DNA from: Paenibacillus arenosi
Lineage (GTDB): Bacteria; Bacillota; Bacilli; Paenibacillales; Paenibacillaceae
Reading direction: 5' to 3'
Assembly (NCBI RefSeq): GCF_014841135.1
Contig: NZ_JACYTN010000011.1
Location: forward strand, 62,001-126,000
Length of the DNA stretch: 64,000 nucleotides
The translations under genes were made by a program, and so were the position numbers. The notes beneath the pieces were generated by a model, which was not told the DNA's origin, ran no database searches, and saw only the letters and a list, made by a program, of their open reading frames with translations. Of the stretch, positions 9,881 to 17,985 are shown piece after piece. The number at the start of each line of letters is the position of its first letter. Positions within the stretch are counted from its first letter, which is position 1.

Positions 9881-10675
9881 ATGGATATGGGATTGAGTAA
9901 CAAGACTGCTTTAGTTACAGGATCAACACGAGGTATAGGTAAAGCAATTGCTATTGAACTTGCCAAAGAAGGCGCTAATGTTCTTATTAATGGACGAGAT
10001 CATGATGAGGTAGAACGAACTGTAAATGAAATCAAGTCCAATTTTCCAGCTACGTTCCCTCAAAATGCTGCATCCGATATCGTTAACATTCAACATAGAG
10101 AAGCTTTATTTTGTAAATTCCCGACTATTGATATTTTAGTTAACAGCATGGGGATTTATGAAGTTATGCAATATGAGGATATTAATGATGAAATATGGGA
10201 GCATTACTTCCGTACCAATGTTCTTGCTGCAAATAGTTTAGCTAAGTTTTATTTACCGAGCATGCTGAAACATGATTTTGGCCGCATTATCTTTATAGCA
10301 AGTGAAGAAGCTATTATGCCGTCAGGATTAATGCCTCAGTATTGTATGACAAAATCAATGCTGCTATCTTTGTCCAAAAGCTTATCTAAATTAACAATAG
10401 GAAAGGAGGTTACCGTTAACACGATTATGCCAGGCCCAACACTTTCTGAAAATGTGCAGCAAATCATCGAGAGCATGTACCCTAATGATGACCGAATTTT
10501 TTCCGAAAAAGAAAAAGAGTTTATGACAACAAACCTGCCTCAATCTGAAATTCAGCGATTTATTAAGCCTATCGAAATAGGTAAACTCGCAGCATTTTTG
10601 TGCAGCCCTTATGCATCAGCATTTAGAGGTTCTCCAATCCGAATGGACGGAGGAATGGTTCCTACTATTTTTTAA
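9881..10675 (+). CDS. Short-chain dehydrogenase/reductase (SDR) family oxidoreductase
   Basis: The 264-residue protein has the classical SDR plan. The nucleotide-binding motif TGSTRGIGKA is near residue 14, NSMG replaces the common NAG, the catalytic Ser lies in IIFIAS, and Tyr-x3-Lys lies in YCMTK. A C-terminal SPIRMDGGMVP matches the usual family ending. The NGRDHDE segment after the second strand suggests NADP rather than NAD, an inference. The open frame extends 25 codons further upstream, but ATG 9881 has AAGGGAG about ten bases before it and begins the domain at the usual distance. The substrate is unknown. Confidence 0.85.
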   Translation: MDMGLSNKTALVTGSTRGIGKAIAIELAKEGANVLINGRDHDEVERTVNEIKSNFPATFPQNAASDIVNIQHREALFCKFPTIDILVNSMGIYEVMQYEDINDEIWEHYFRTNVLAANSLAKFYLPSMLKHDFGRIIFIASEEAIMPSGLMPQYCMTKSMLLSLSKSLSKLTIGKEVTVNTIMPGPTLSENVQQIIESMYPNDDRIFSEKEKEFMTTNLPQSEIQRFIKPIEIGKLAAFLCSPYASAFRGSPIRMDGGMVPTIF

Positions 10676-10689
10676 CTCTATGTAAAATA

Positions 10690-10735
10690 AGATCGAAAAA
10701 AAAACTGCATCTATAAAACGGTGCAGCTTCTTGTT
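10690..10735 (-). terminator. Possible terminator (weak stem, long T-run)
   Basis: On the minus strand a GCTGCA/TGCAGT stem is followed by nine T residues. The stem is short, so this is tentative. Confidence 0.35.
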
Positions 10736-10747
10736 TCGCTGGAATCA

Positions 10748-11089
10748 CTAGGATCGTTCATACGCAGCAAGAACGAGCATAGATGCAGCTAGCTGTACAT
10801 AAGCATCGAAATATCGCTTGCCCTCAACTGTTTGTCCGGTGATGAAACATGCTGTCGTCAGGTCAGTCATATTGAGGGCATTTTCATTTTCCCCATTCGG
10901 TATTTGAGCTCGATGAATCTGAATTTCATCCCCTAATACTGCCCCTTGCAAATAACTAATGCCGAAGCGTACAAGTCCTTGCTCTAGTTCTGGCGGAGTC
11001 AGTGCATCAGCAACTAAAATTAGACAAATAAATGAATACAGATTGCGCCATCTGCCTTCATCCAATTTGATTAAGCAAATAAATGACAT
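10748..11089 (-). pseudogene. Remnant resembling the C-terminal half of an acyl-ACP thioesterase-like hotdog protein
   Basis: An open frame of 113 codons. The part from about residue 34 (ALTPPELEQGLVRFGISYLQGAVLGDEIQI ending GKRYFDAYVQL; shown discontinuously) has the strand pattern of the second hotdog domain of acyl-ACP thioesterases, with a Y-L-x3-x-GDE stretch. Only that half is present. The only ATG overlaps the 3' end of the HXXEE gene, has no ribosome site and follows two in-frame stops. I therefore read it as a 5'-truncated relic. The assignment to thioesterases is tentative. Confidence 0.35.
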
Positions 11090-11480
11090 AAGGGGTTACT
11101 AAGAAGATAGACGTATACAATCCTGGCGTATAGGTTTGTAATACAATCGTCTGCAAAATATGAACTAGATTATGTATAAGCACAAATAGAAGAAATCCGA
11201 TAAACAACACCGCACTCCATGTACTGTCTATATATTGAACCTTTAGAAACGTAATAATAGACATGGTTAAAAAGATAAACACGTCGCGTTTGGCAAAAGA
11301 ATACGAGCTTACGTTCCAAAACTTCCAGATCATATCCGCCAATTTGCTATTTTTACTGCGAACTAAGCTCTCGTTTCTCTTCGCCCAATGTTCTACCGTT
11401 ATAATTTCCTCGAAGTCATGAAGCATAAATACCACGACAAACAACCATATTGCATTATGCAGTTCTAGCTGCAGCAACAT
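11058..11480 (-). CDS. HXXEE domain-containing membrane protein
   Basis: This 140-residue protein opens with a hydrophobic helix followed by MLHDFEEI, the His-x-x-Glu-Glu signature that names the family. A second cluster, LIHNLVHILQT, and three further hydrophobic segments complete the small integral membrane fold. A G-rich ribosome site (GGGGG) lies five bases before the ATG. Members are of unknown function; the conserved His/Glu residues suggest metal binding, which is inference. The 3' end overlaps the start of a gene remnant, so the C-terminus may have been altered by the rearrangement that made that remnant. Confidence 0.75.
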   Translation of the reverse strand: MLLQLELHNAIWLFVVVFMLHDFEEIITVEHWAKRNESLVRSKNSKLADMIWKFWNVSSYSFAKRDVFIFLTMSIITFLKVQYIDSTWSAVLFIGFLLFVLIHNLVHILQTIVLQTYTPGLYTSIFLVTPYVIYLLNQIG

Positions 11481-11710
11481 AAGTGCCCCCTGTCTCTCTC
11501 TTAGAAGTAAAGTTCACATGCAAGATTCATATAAATATTTCCAGTATAACACAACTACCCTTTTATAATAAAACACCGCTGTTTATTAACTCCATAGGCT
11601 TGTACTTCAGGTTATACTATGTATATGATCGAAGCAAAAGTTCATATAATATGCTATATAACTTTAATTTCTTCATTCGTTTGAATAGTGTCAAAAAGAG
11701 GTGATTAAGG

Positions 11711-11953
11711 ATGCGGGTATTTAGGATAGGAGAACTTCAAAAAACTCCTCAATCATTGCTACCTTATGTAAACAAAAGCAAAATGGGAGGGAAGCCTCGT
11801 CATGTGGAAGAACTCAAATTGTTAATAAAATCGAATCAAGATTACGAAAATATACTTATCGAGAAAGGACTGTTACTACGAAATGGTCGATCGAGAAAAT
11901 ATATTATCCGAGATATCGAACAGCCTAAAGAGTTTAGCAGACCGGCACCTTAA
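11711..11953 (+). CDS. Small basic protein of unknown function, first gene of an overlapping pair
   Basis: An 80-residue, charged protein with GAGGTGA six bases before its ATG, a strong ribosome site supporting real translation. I recognise no domain; the middle (MGGKPRHVEELKLLIKSN) is basic and probably helical. Its last 71 bases overlap, out of frame, the start of the following nucleotidyltransferase-fold gene, implying coupled translation. The two-gene layout resembles toxin-antitoxin or abortive-infection pairs in which a small protein precedes a nucleotidyltransferase. That role is a hypothesis from context only. Confidence 0.55.
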   Translation: MRVFRIGELQKTPQSLLPYVNKSKMGGKPRHVEELKLLIKSNQDYENILIEKGLLLRNGRSRKYIIRDIEQPKEFSRPAP

Positions 11954-12482
11954 ACCATTCGACAAAAACTTGCTAGTATGTGCGTATATTACAAAAGCTC
12001 TTGCCTTGTATGATATCAAACCCATTGTTGTAGGTGGACACAGTGTAGAAATTTATACGAACGGAAGATACACTACAGTTGATATCGACTTTGTTTTTAA
12101 TGGTAGAGATATTGCAATAGACGTATTAGCTCGCCTAGGTTTTATTCAGGCAGAATCTAAACGCCACTATTATATAGAAGCTCTCGCTGTACCTATTGAG
12201 ATACCAGATAACCATCTCGCTGGAAGTTTAGATAAAGTGATAAAAGTTGATATCAATGATGATTTGTATGTATATTGTATCGGGATCGAAGATTTATTAT
12301 TAGATAGGCTTCGCGCGGCTCTTTATTGGAAAAGTGAATCAAGCAAAGAATGGGCAATTCAATTATTCGAGCTCAACAAAGAAATCGTGGATATCAGCTA
12401 TTTAATTGTCACTGCTCAACAAGAAGATACTGATCTTCTTCATTTGGTAGAAGCATTAATTAAGGGGGGTTATTTGAAATAA
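11883..12482 (+). CDS. Nucleotidyltransferase-fold protein (DUF6036/AbiEii-like)
   Basis: This 199-residue protein carries the minimal nucleotidyltransferase signature VVGGHSVEIYTNGRYTTVDID: a GG-x-S glycine/serine loop, then a D-x-D pair (DID) expected to bind metal and NTP. A later stretch, YCIGIEDLLLDRLRAALYW, resembles the helical region following the core in DUF6036 and AbiEii-type proteins. A modest AAGGA lies 13 bases before the ATG. It overlaps the preceding 80-codon gene by 71 bases and is followed by a strong terminator, so the two form a closed unit. AMP- or NMP-transfer to RNA or protein is inferred from the fold; no substrate can be named. Confidence 0.65.
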   Translation: MVDRENILSEISNSLKSLADRHLKPFDKNLLVCAYITKALALYDIKPIVVGGHSVEIYTNGRYTTVDIDFVFNGRDIAIDVLARLGFIQAESKRHYYIEALAVPIEIPDNHLAGSLDKVIKVDINDDLYVYCIGIEDLLLDRLRAALYWKSESSKEWAIQLFELNKEIVDISYLIVTAQQEDTDLLHLVEALIKGGYLK

Positions 12483-12534
12483 TTAAAATTTCTCCGGAGT
12501 ACGAATAAGACTGAAATCCCCTCCGTTGGTCATA

Positions 12535-12584
12535 AGAAAAGGAACTCCAATTCCACTAATAAAGTGGATAGGAGTTCCTTTTCT
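12535..12584. terminator. Bidirectional terminator between the nucleotidyltransferase gene and fumC
   Basis: AGAAAAGGAACTCC pairs perfectly with GGAGTTCCTTTTCT, with a nested TCCAC/GTGGA stem in the loop. The genes on both sides converge here. Confidence 0.85.
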
Positions 12585-12590
12585 GTTCAC

Positions 12591-13979
12591 CTACGCCTTC
12601 GGGTGAATCATCAACTCAGGTCGAACAACCTCGTCGAACTTCTCTTCCGTCAGCAAGTTAGAGCGCAACGCCGCTTCTTTCAGCGTTAGCCCCTCTTTGT
12701 GCGCTAATTTAGCAACAGCAGCTGCATTTTCATACCCAATATGAGGATTTAATGCCGTTACGAGCATCAACGAACGATCAAGGTGACTTTTAATCACATC
12801 GACATTGGGCTCAATGCCTACCGCACAGTTATCGTTGAACGATACGACAGCATCTGCCAACAATCTGCAAGATTGCAAGAAGTTATAAATAATGACCGGC
12901 TTAAATACGTTCAGTTCAAAGTTGCCTTGACTCGCAGCAAAGCCAATCGCAGCATCATTCCCCATCACCTGACAGACAACCATCGTCAACGCCTCACTCT
13001 GCGTCGGGTTCACTTTGCCTGGCATAATGGAGCTGCCCGGTTCATTTTCAGGAATGCGAATTTCGCCCAATCCACTGCGAGGACCGCTGGAAAGCCATCT
13101 AACGTCGTTCGCAATTTTCATCAAGTCTGCTGCAAGCGCTTTAAAAGCACCATGCACATAAACCAGCTCATCATGGCTCGTCAACGCATGGAACTTGTTG
13201 CTTGCAGAAGTGAATGTTTTGCCTGTCTGTTGGCTAATTTGATCTGCAACCATATCCCCGAAGCGCGGATGAGCATTAATCCCTGTACCTACTGCTGTAC
13301 CACCAATAGCCAATTCGCTTAAATAAGCTGCGCTTTCACTAATCATGCGTTCGCTTTTCTCCAACATTCGATGCCAGCCACTGATTTCCTGACCGAGCGT
13401 AATTGGTGTTGCATCCTGCAAATGGGTACGTCCTATTTTAATGATAGATTCAAATTGTTGGCTCTTTTGAAGAAGTGTTTCTTTCAATTTATGAATGGAA
13501 GGTAGCACTTCCTCTTCCACAGCAACTAGCGCCGCCATATGCATGGCTGTTGGGAAGGTATCATTGGAGCTTTGTGATTTGTTAACATCATCATTCGGGT
13601 GGACACGAAGTGTGCTGCCGCTCTCTTCTAGCAACTGATTCGCACGATGTGCAATCACTTCGTTTACGTTCATATTACTTTGTGTACCGCTACCCGTTTG
13701 CCACACGACTAGTGGAAAATGCTCATCCCAGTTCCCAGCAATAACTTCATCAGCCGCTGTAACGATAGCTTGAGCCTTCTGGTTGTCCAATTTGCCCAAC
13801 TCTTCGTTTGCTAGAGCAGCACTCTTTTTCAAAATCGCAAACATACGAATTAACGGCTTAGGCATCTGTTCTGTACCAATGTTGAAATTTTCAAAGCTGC
13901 GCTGTGTTTGCGCGCCCCATAGCTTGTCTGCTGGTACCTTTACTTCGCCTAATGTGTCCTTTTCCAATCTGTACTCCAT
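12591..13979 (-). CDS. fumC: Class II (iron-independent) fumarate hydratase
   Basis: FumC catalyses reversible hydration of fumarate to L-malate in the TCA cycle, as a cytosolic homotetramer. The 462 residues are full length. Family marks are [13 protein letters not shown] near 96-108, the GRTHLQDA loop with the catalytic His near 186, and the fumarase/aspartase signature [11 protein letters not shown] at 315-325 containing the catalytic Ser. GAGGAGG lies upstream of the ATG. The promoter (TTGACA, 18 bases, CATAAT) is immediately followed by a near-consensus Fur box, so expression is probably raised under iron limitation. That would suit an enzyme that needs no iron-sulfur cluster. Confidence 0.95.
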   Translation of the reverse strand: MEYRLEKDTLGEVKVPADKLWGAQTQRSFENFNIGTEQMPKPLIRMFAILKKSAALANEELGKLDNQKAQAIVTAADEVIAGNWDEHFPLVVWQTGSGTQSNMNVNEVIAHRANQLLEESGSTLRVHPNDDVNKSQSSNDTFPTAMHMAALVAVEEEVLPSIHKLKETLLQKSQQFESIIKIGRTHLQDATPITLGQEISGWHRMLEKSERMISESAAYLSELAIGGTAVGTGINAHPRFGDMVADQISQQTGKTFTSASNKFHALTSHDELVYVHGAFKALAADLMKIANDVRWLSSGPRSGLGEIRIPENEPGSSIMPGKVNPTQSEALTMVVCQVMGNDAAIGFAASQGNFELNVFKPVIIYNFLQSCRLLADAVVSFNDNCAVGIEPNVDVIKSHLDRSLMLVTALNPHIGYENAAAVAKLAHKEGLTLKEAALRSNLLTEEKFDEVVRPELMIHPKA

Positions 13980-14032
13980 GTGATGCCCTCCTCATTTGGA
14001 TATAAGCGTAATGGATTGCGTGAGATTGCAAA

Positions 14033-14047
14033 TGATAATGATTTTCA
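14033..14047. promoter_or_regulatory. Fur box at the fumC promoter
   Basis: TGATAATGATTTTCA matches the Bacillus 7-1-7 Fur consensus TGATAAT-N-ATTATCA at all but one defined position. A weaker partner (TGATCAAAATCATT, 14063-14076) sits inside the promoter spacer. The first site overlies the expected fumC start point. The G at position 2 favours Fur over PerR. Confidence 0.6.
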
Positions 14048-14058
14048 ATGATAGTTTT

Positions 14059-14088
14059 ATTATGATCAAAATCATTCACCGTTGTCAA
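14059..14088 (-). promoter_or_regulatory. SigA-type promoter of fumC
   Basis: Minus strand TTGACA (14088-14083), 18-base spacer, CATAAT (14064-14059), about 80 bases upstream of the fumC ATG. Confidence 0.6.
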
Positions 14089-14157
14089 CATCTCCATAAT
14101 CTACCTTTACATCGACGTGATGCGAGTGTAGACTACGATATTGGGCAAAGGAAAATA

Positions 14158-15252
14158 ATGCCGAAATATGCAAGGAAACGACGATATGATATGTTCCTAT
14201 TTTTAATTAAGGGCGGTCTTACTGATGAAACGTTAAGTTGGAATAATTGTAATGAAACAACCAGACAACCGCACACATCTCTTTATAAAAATATAGAAGC
14301 TTCTATTACCCACAAAAAAGAAGCGGACAAACACTACACAAACAAACGTTATGCTGACGCATTTATTGAATACGCTCAAATGCCGATTAAAGACGAGCTT
14401 GTAGTAACAAGAAGCAAAAACCTTGCACAATATCGGGTTGATGACCTGAAAAAGAAAATATTCAAATCTCAACAAACCGGCTTATGCCATGACATTGAAA
14501 GTATCATTTCCAAAATAAAAGAGATCGCCAACTCCCATCCTTATGTGAAATACAGCCCGGCCAAACTTGAACAACAGCTAAAGGATTGCTTCCTCCATTC
14601 CAAAGCTATGAGTTCAGTTGAGATTGGTGATTATAGTGAAGCCTTATCCTATTTTGAACAATCAGAAAACTATGCTACTCATGCTGTTGCCCTCTATATT
14701 CTTGCTATGCACAGTGAAGATATTGGATACAAATCAACAATGAAAAAGTTCCTGTATCGCATACCTGCTGATTATAACGGGCCGTATTATAAAGAGATTC
14801 TTTCTTACAAAAAGAAATACATACCGAAAAACGAGTGGAAGCAGCAGTATAGCAAGTATCATAAATTAGCACCTACTGCTTATGAAAAGTTGGTTTTTTC
14901 GAAGGCTATTACGAGTAAAAGCAGCTATATCAATAAGCAGCAAGAGAACAAGCAAATCAGTAACAACAAAGGACGTAGCAACAGCGGCTACAAAGTAAAT
15001 AGCAGCATGAACAGCAATAAGGGAAGTCAATCCAAGAGCAGAACCAGTACGAATCGTACAAGCGGAAGCACTAGTAGTAATTCCAAAGGGAGCAATGGAA
15101 GTAAGAGCAATTCGGGGAGCAGCTATAAGAGCAGTAGTACTAGTAGTCGTAGCAGCGGAAGCAGTTACAGTAGTGGCAGCAATAGCCGCGGAGGCTATAG
15201 CGGAAGTTACAGCAGCGGCGGCGCTTCTCGCGGTGGTGGCGGGCGCAGATAA
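14158..15252 (+). CDS. Protein of unknown function with TPR-like region and Ser/Gly-rich tail (tandem paralogue 1)
   Basis: I do not recognise a named family. From about residue 40 the 364-residue protein is clearly homologous to the next gene: ADKHYTNKRYADAF, YRVDDLKK, GDYSEALSYFEQSENYATHAVALYILAM and FLYRIPADYNGPYYKEI, which look like degenerate TPR-type helical repeats. The last 80 residues are almost only Ser, Gly, Asn and Lys, ending GGASRGGGGRR, a tail type also seen at the ends of YgcG/TPM-like membrane proteins. ATG 14158 is chosen for its AAAGGA five bases upstream. Unlike its paralogue it lacks an N-terminal membrane anchor and the first repeat, so it may be 5'-shortened. Confidence 0.6.
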   Translation: MPKYARKRRYDMFLFLIKGGLTDETLSWNNCNETTRQPHTSLYKNIEASITHKKEADKHYTNKRYADAFIEYAQMPIKDELVVTRSKNLAQYRVDDLKKKIFKSQQTGLCHDIESIISKIKEIANSHPYVKYSPAKLEQQLKDCFLHSKAMSSVEIGDYSEALSYFEQSENYATHAVALYILAMHSEDIGYKSTMKKFLYRIPADYNGPYYKEILSYKKKYIPKNEWKQQYSKYHKLAPTAYEKLVFSKAITSKSSYINKQQENKQISNNKGRSNSGYKVNSSMNSNKGSQSKSRTSTNRTSGSTSSNSKGSNGSKSNSGSSYKSSSTSSRSSGSSYSSGSNSRGGYSGSYSSGGASRGGGGRR

Positions 15253-15369
15253 TGTAAGAGATTTCTCAACACAAGCTTATCAACATGCATAACCACTTTG
15301 GATCATACATTAGCATTAGTAAAAAGAGAAAAGAGCGATATATTCTACATCAAAAGGTAGGTCTACATC

Positions 15370-16536
15370 ATGAAATGGGTTTATTTAATTATTCTCCTTA
15401 TCATCCTATGGTTCTTTGGATTATTTACCGGAGATGATGAGGAAATAAAAGAACCAAAGAAACCTGGGAAAATCGTCGCCACTAGGGAACAATTTAGACA
15501 TGTCGAAGACTTAGTAAGAGCAGGTAAATATGATGAAGCGGAAAAAATACTCCATACCTACGAGCCTAACTTCTTTCTCAACTATTATCATATCAAGGAT
15601 TCAATAGCGGGAAAACGGGCAGCTGATGAACATTACGAAGCTAAGCGTTATTTAGAAGCATTTGAGCAGTATCACAATATGTATTTTAAAGATGCTGTTG
15701 CTACGAAACGAAGCGAGGAACTAGTCAGCTATCGTATAGACGTACTTAGAAAAGAACGTAGAGCCTATTTAGAAGAAGACCAATGCTCTCTTGGTTTTGA
15801 AGGAGAAAATAAAGAAACAGAAATTGAAAACTTAGTAGAAAAGTATCCTAAAATGAAAGTTGTCCTTCTTGAAATGGAACAGGAAGAGCGTAATTGCTGG
15901 GCTTTGAAATATGCAAAAGACGGTGATTATAACAACGCTTTAACCTATTATGAACAGGACGCACACTTTGCAGAAAATGCTGTTGTATTATATTTATTAG
16001 CAATGAAAAGCAAAGAAGAAGGAGCGATTACTAAGGCGAAAGAACTCCTTTATCGGATTCCCGTTGAATATGCTGGTCAGTATAGTAAAGAAATTTTAGC
16101 TTTCAAGGAAAAACACGTGCCTAAGAAGCAATGGGAACAGCAATACCAAAAGTATCACAAAATCGACCTTACCTCATCTCAAAAAGCAATGGTAACCCAT
16201 GCAGGACAAAATGTGTTGAAGGATATGAAAAAAAGGCAAGCTCAGACGGCACTTGAGGAAGACTACGACGACTACAGCAGTGAAGACGATGATGACTATG
16301 ATTATAATTACAACAATAATAGCAGCAGCGAGGACAAGAGCAAGAGCGGTAAAGATAAGAACAGTAAGAGCAAAGATAAAAAGAAGAAAGACAAAGGTTC
16401 GTCTAGGTCGAAACAAACCAAGTACAAGCAGGATAATAAATCTGCAAAGAAATCTTCTGCGAAGAGCAGCAGCACTTCCAGCAGTGGTAGCGGAAGTAGT
16501 AGTAAAAGTAGTAGCAGTTCGCGAGGAAAGCGTTAA
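15370..16536 (+). CDS. Membrane-anchored TPR-like protein with Ser/Lys/Asp-rich tail (tandem paralogue 2)
   Basis: This 388-residue protein starts with one transmembrane helix (residues 4-21), followed by an acidic linker and TPR-like helical repeats (LVRAGKYDEAEKIL, HYEAKRYLEAFEQY, AKDGDYNNALTYYEQD). A module shared with its upstream paralogue follows (LLYRIPVEYAGQYSKEI and PKKQWEQQYQKYHK). The C-terminal 130 residues are low complexity: first Asp/Tyr/Asn rich, then Lys/Ser rich, ending SSSRGKR. The topology is probably single-pass, but which side the repeats face is unclear. It lies 117 bases after paralogue 1 on the same strand and ends at a terminator, so both are probably one operon. The function is unknown. 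Confidence 0.65.
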   Translation: MKWVYLIILLIILWFFGLFTGDDEEIKEPKKPGKIVATREQFRHVEDLVRAGKYDEAEKILHTYEPNFFLNYYHIKDSIAGKRAADEHYEAKRYLEAFEQYHNMYFKDAVATKRSEELVSYRIDVLRKERRAYLEEDQCSLGFEGENKETEIENLVEKYPKMKVVLLEMEQEERNCWALKYAKDGDYNNALTYYEQDAHFAENAVVLYLLAMKSKEEGAITKAKELLYRIPVEYAGQYSKEILAFKEKHVPKKQWEQQYQKYHKIDLTSSQKAMVTHAGQNVLKDMKKRQAQTALEEDYDDYSSEDDDDYDYNYNNNSSSEDKSKSGKDKNSKSKDKKKKDKGSSRSKQTKYKQDNKSAKKSSAKSSSTSSSGSGSSSKSSSSSRGKR

Positions 16537-16611
16537 GCACTATATGTAAATCCCCCTTATTAAGATCCACAAGTCTCTCATGGTGACTATTCGAAAATTC
16601 CGTTGTCCGCG

Positions 16612-16650
16612 AAAGAAGAAGATGAGATAGGTATCTCGCTTCTTCTTTTT
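16612..16650 (+). terminator. Rho-independent terminator of the paralogue pair
   Basis: AAAGAAGAAG pairs with CTTCTTCTTT, with a nested GAGAT/ATCTC stem and a terminal T-run. Confidence 0.8.
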
Positions 16651-16857
16651 ATTACACCTAGATTAATTTCGTTTCACAATTGTAATAGCTAAGCATCGAA
16701 AATCGCAGCATGAATCAATGGATTTCTTATAGTCACATTAACACTCGATCCCGCTCCGTATCGAAGATAATCACTGATTTCTCCCTTTTAAGCTGATTTA
16801 CAGAGGTAATCGTGGTTGAGTCAATAAGCAACAGCTCTTTTTATAGGATCAATTATG

Positions 16858-17042
16858 CTAACGGTTGCCACAGAGGCTATATGGCCTATATTTACGTATT
16901 TTGAAATGTAACGAATGTCAGAGAGCTTATTAGCCAGTTTGAGCCATGTAATTAACCAAAATGGCTAAAATAAGCGCTCTGGCGACCGTTAAAATTCTAG
17001 TTTGGACGATTTAATGAAAATAACGTTAATGGCGTTCGTTAG
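16858..17042 (+). repeat. 185-bp dispersed palindromic repeat, copy A
   Basis: It begins CTAACGGTTGCCA and ends TGGCGTTCGTTAG, so the termini are inverted repeats (CTAACG/CGTTAG). An inner pair, TAACGAATGTCAGAG...AGCCA against TGGCT...CTCTGGCGACCGTTA, forms a second nested hairpin. The element at 53124-53308 has the same length and plan in the opposite orientation. It has no coding potential. No target-site duplication is evident. Confidence 0.75.
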
Positions 17043-17274
17043 AGAGAAAATCGTATTTCAACCGAATTCGCAATTCAAGATCGAAATTCATAAGCTGACG
17101 ACAGCACCTACAAACATCGAGATCTCATTGGGCTAAGGGCATATGCAACAATCGAGCATCCACATTGCATGCTGCAAGGTGCATTATATATAATGATATT
17201 GCTTATCACTACAATTTTATATGTATCCATATACATTAAAATAGCCACATGAAACGATAAAAGGAGCTTATCTG

Positions 17275-17985
17275 ATGATTACAAACAACAGCTCTCCTAC
17301 AGCTCATTCTGAGCATGAACATATACACCAATCTGTCGCCTATCAGCGCATCCTCATCGTCACCGCTGTTGACGTCGAGCGAGACGCTGTCCTGCGCGGT
17401 CTCGATGGCGACAGCCGCTTCGAGGTAATCGCTGGCGGTGTCGGGCCGGCTTCCGCTGCGGCCAGCACCGCGACCAAGTTAGCACTCGGCAACTATGACC
17501 TAGTTGTCAGTGCAGGCATAGCCGGCGGCTTCGCTGGGCGCGCCGCAGTCGGCACGCTCGTCGTAGCGAGCGAAATTATCGCTGCCGATCTCGGTGCAGA
17601 GACGGCTGAAGGCTTCCGCCGCGTGGACGAGCTCGGCTTCGGCTCCGCCTCTGTCGCCGTAGAGACAGAGTTGGCTAGCCGACTAACGGCGGCGCTGCAA
17701 GCTGCTGAGCAGACGGTTGCACTTGCTCCTGTGCTTACGCTATCAACCGTTACCGGCACAGCCGAAACTGCTGCGGCATTGGCGCAGCGCATTCCAACCG
17801 CCGCTGCCGAAGCGATGGAAGGCTACGGCGTTGCTGTTGCTGCCCAGCAGAGCGGAATTCCCGTGCTGGAGCTGCGCGCGATTTCGAACCCGATCGGGCC
17901 TCGTGATCGGGACGCATGGCGGATCGGCGATGCATTAGCAGCGCTGCAAGCCGCTAGTTCCATTTTGAAGGAGGTACTACGATGA
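17275..17985 (+). CDS. mqnB: Futalosine hydrolase (menaquinone biosynthesis)
   Basis: MqnB cleaves hypoxanthine from futalosine in the futalosine route to menaquinone. The 236-residue protein belongs to the nucleoside phosphorylase fold: ILIVTAVDVERDAVLRGL at the N-terminus, the VIAGGVGPASAAASTA glycine loop, VVSAGIAGGFAGRA, and the substrate region EAMEGYGVA with ELRAISNPIGPRD. AAAGGAG is eight bases before the ATG. Its stop overlaps the mqnD start by four bases (ATGA), so the pair is translationally coupled. The gene is visibly richer in G and C, with many Ala codons, than its surroundings. Confidence 0.88.
   Translation: MITNNSSPTAHSEHEHIHQSVAYQRILIVTAVDVERDAVLRGLDGDSRFEVIAGGVGPASAAASTATKLALGNYDLVVSAGIAGGFAGRAAVGTLVVASEIIAADLGAETAEGFRRVDELGFGSASVAVETELASRLTAALQAAEQTVALAPVLTLSTVTGTAETAAALAQRIPTAAAEAMEGYGVAVAAQQSGIPVLELRAISNPIGPRDRDAWRIGDALAALQAASSILKEVLR

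Larger units (their letters stand above)
16537..17274. other. Long intergenic region holding a terminator and a 185-bp palindromic repeat
   Basis: About 740 bases without a credible gene. It contains the terminator at 16612-16650 and the repeat at 16858-17042. The rest is AT-rich and shows no assignable element apart from the mqnB ribosome site. Confidence 0.65.

Noticed and set aside
12783-13322. 179-codon plus-strand frame opposite fumC
   Set aside because: Antisense to a full-length enzyme gene; no ribosome site or recognisable domain.
13996-14157. N-terminal extension of the first TPR-like paralogue
   Set aside because: It would translate through the fumC promoter and Fur box, has no ribosome site, and has no match in the paralogue; ATG 14158 with AAAGGA is better.
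16858-17042. Insertion sequence or phage attachment site as explanation of the 185-bp repeat
   Set aside because: No transposase, no clear target duplication and no adjacent tRNA or integrase; the term MITE-like is left only as a possibility.
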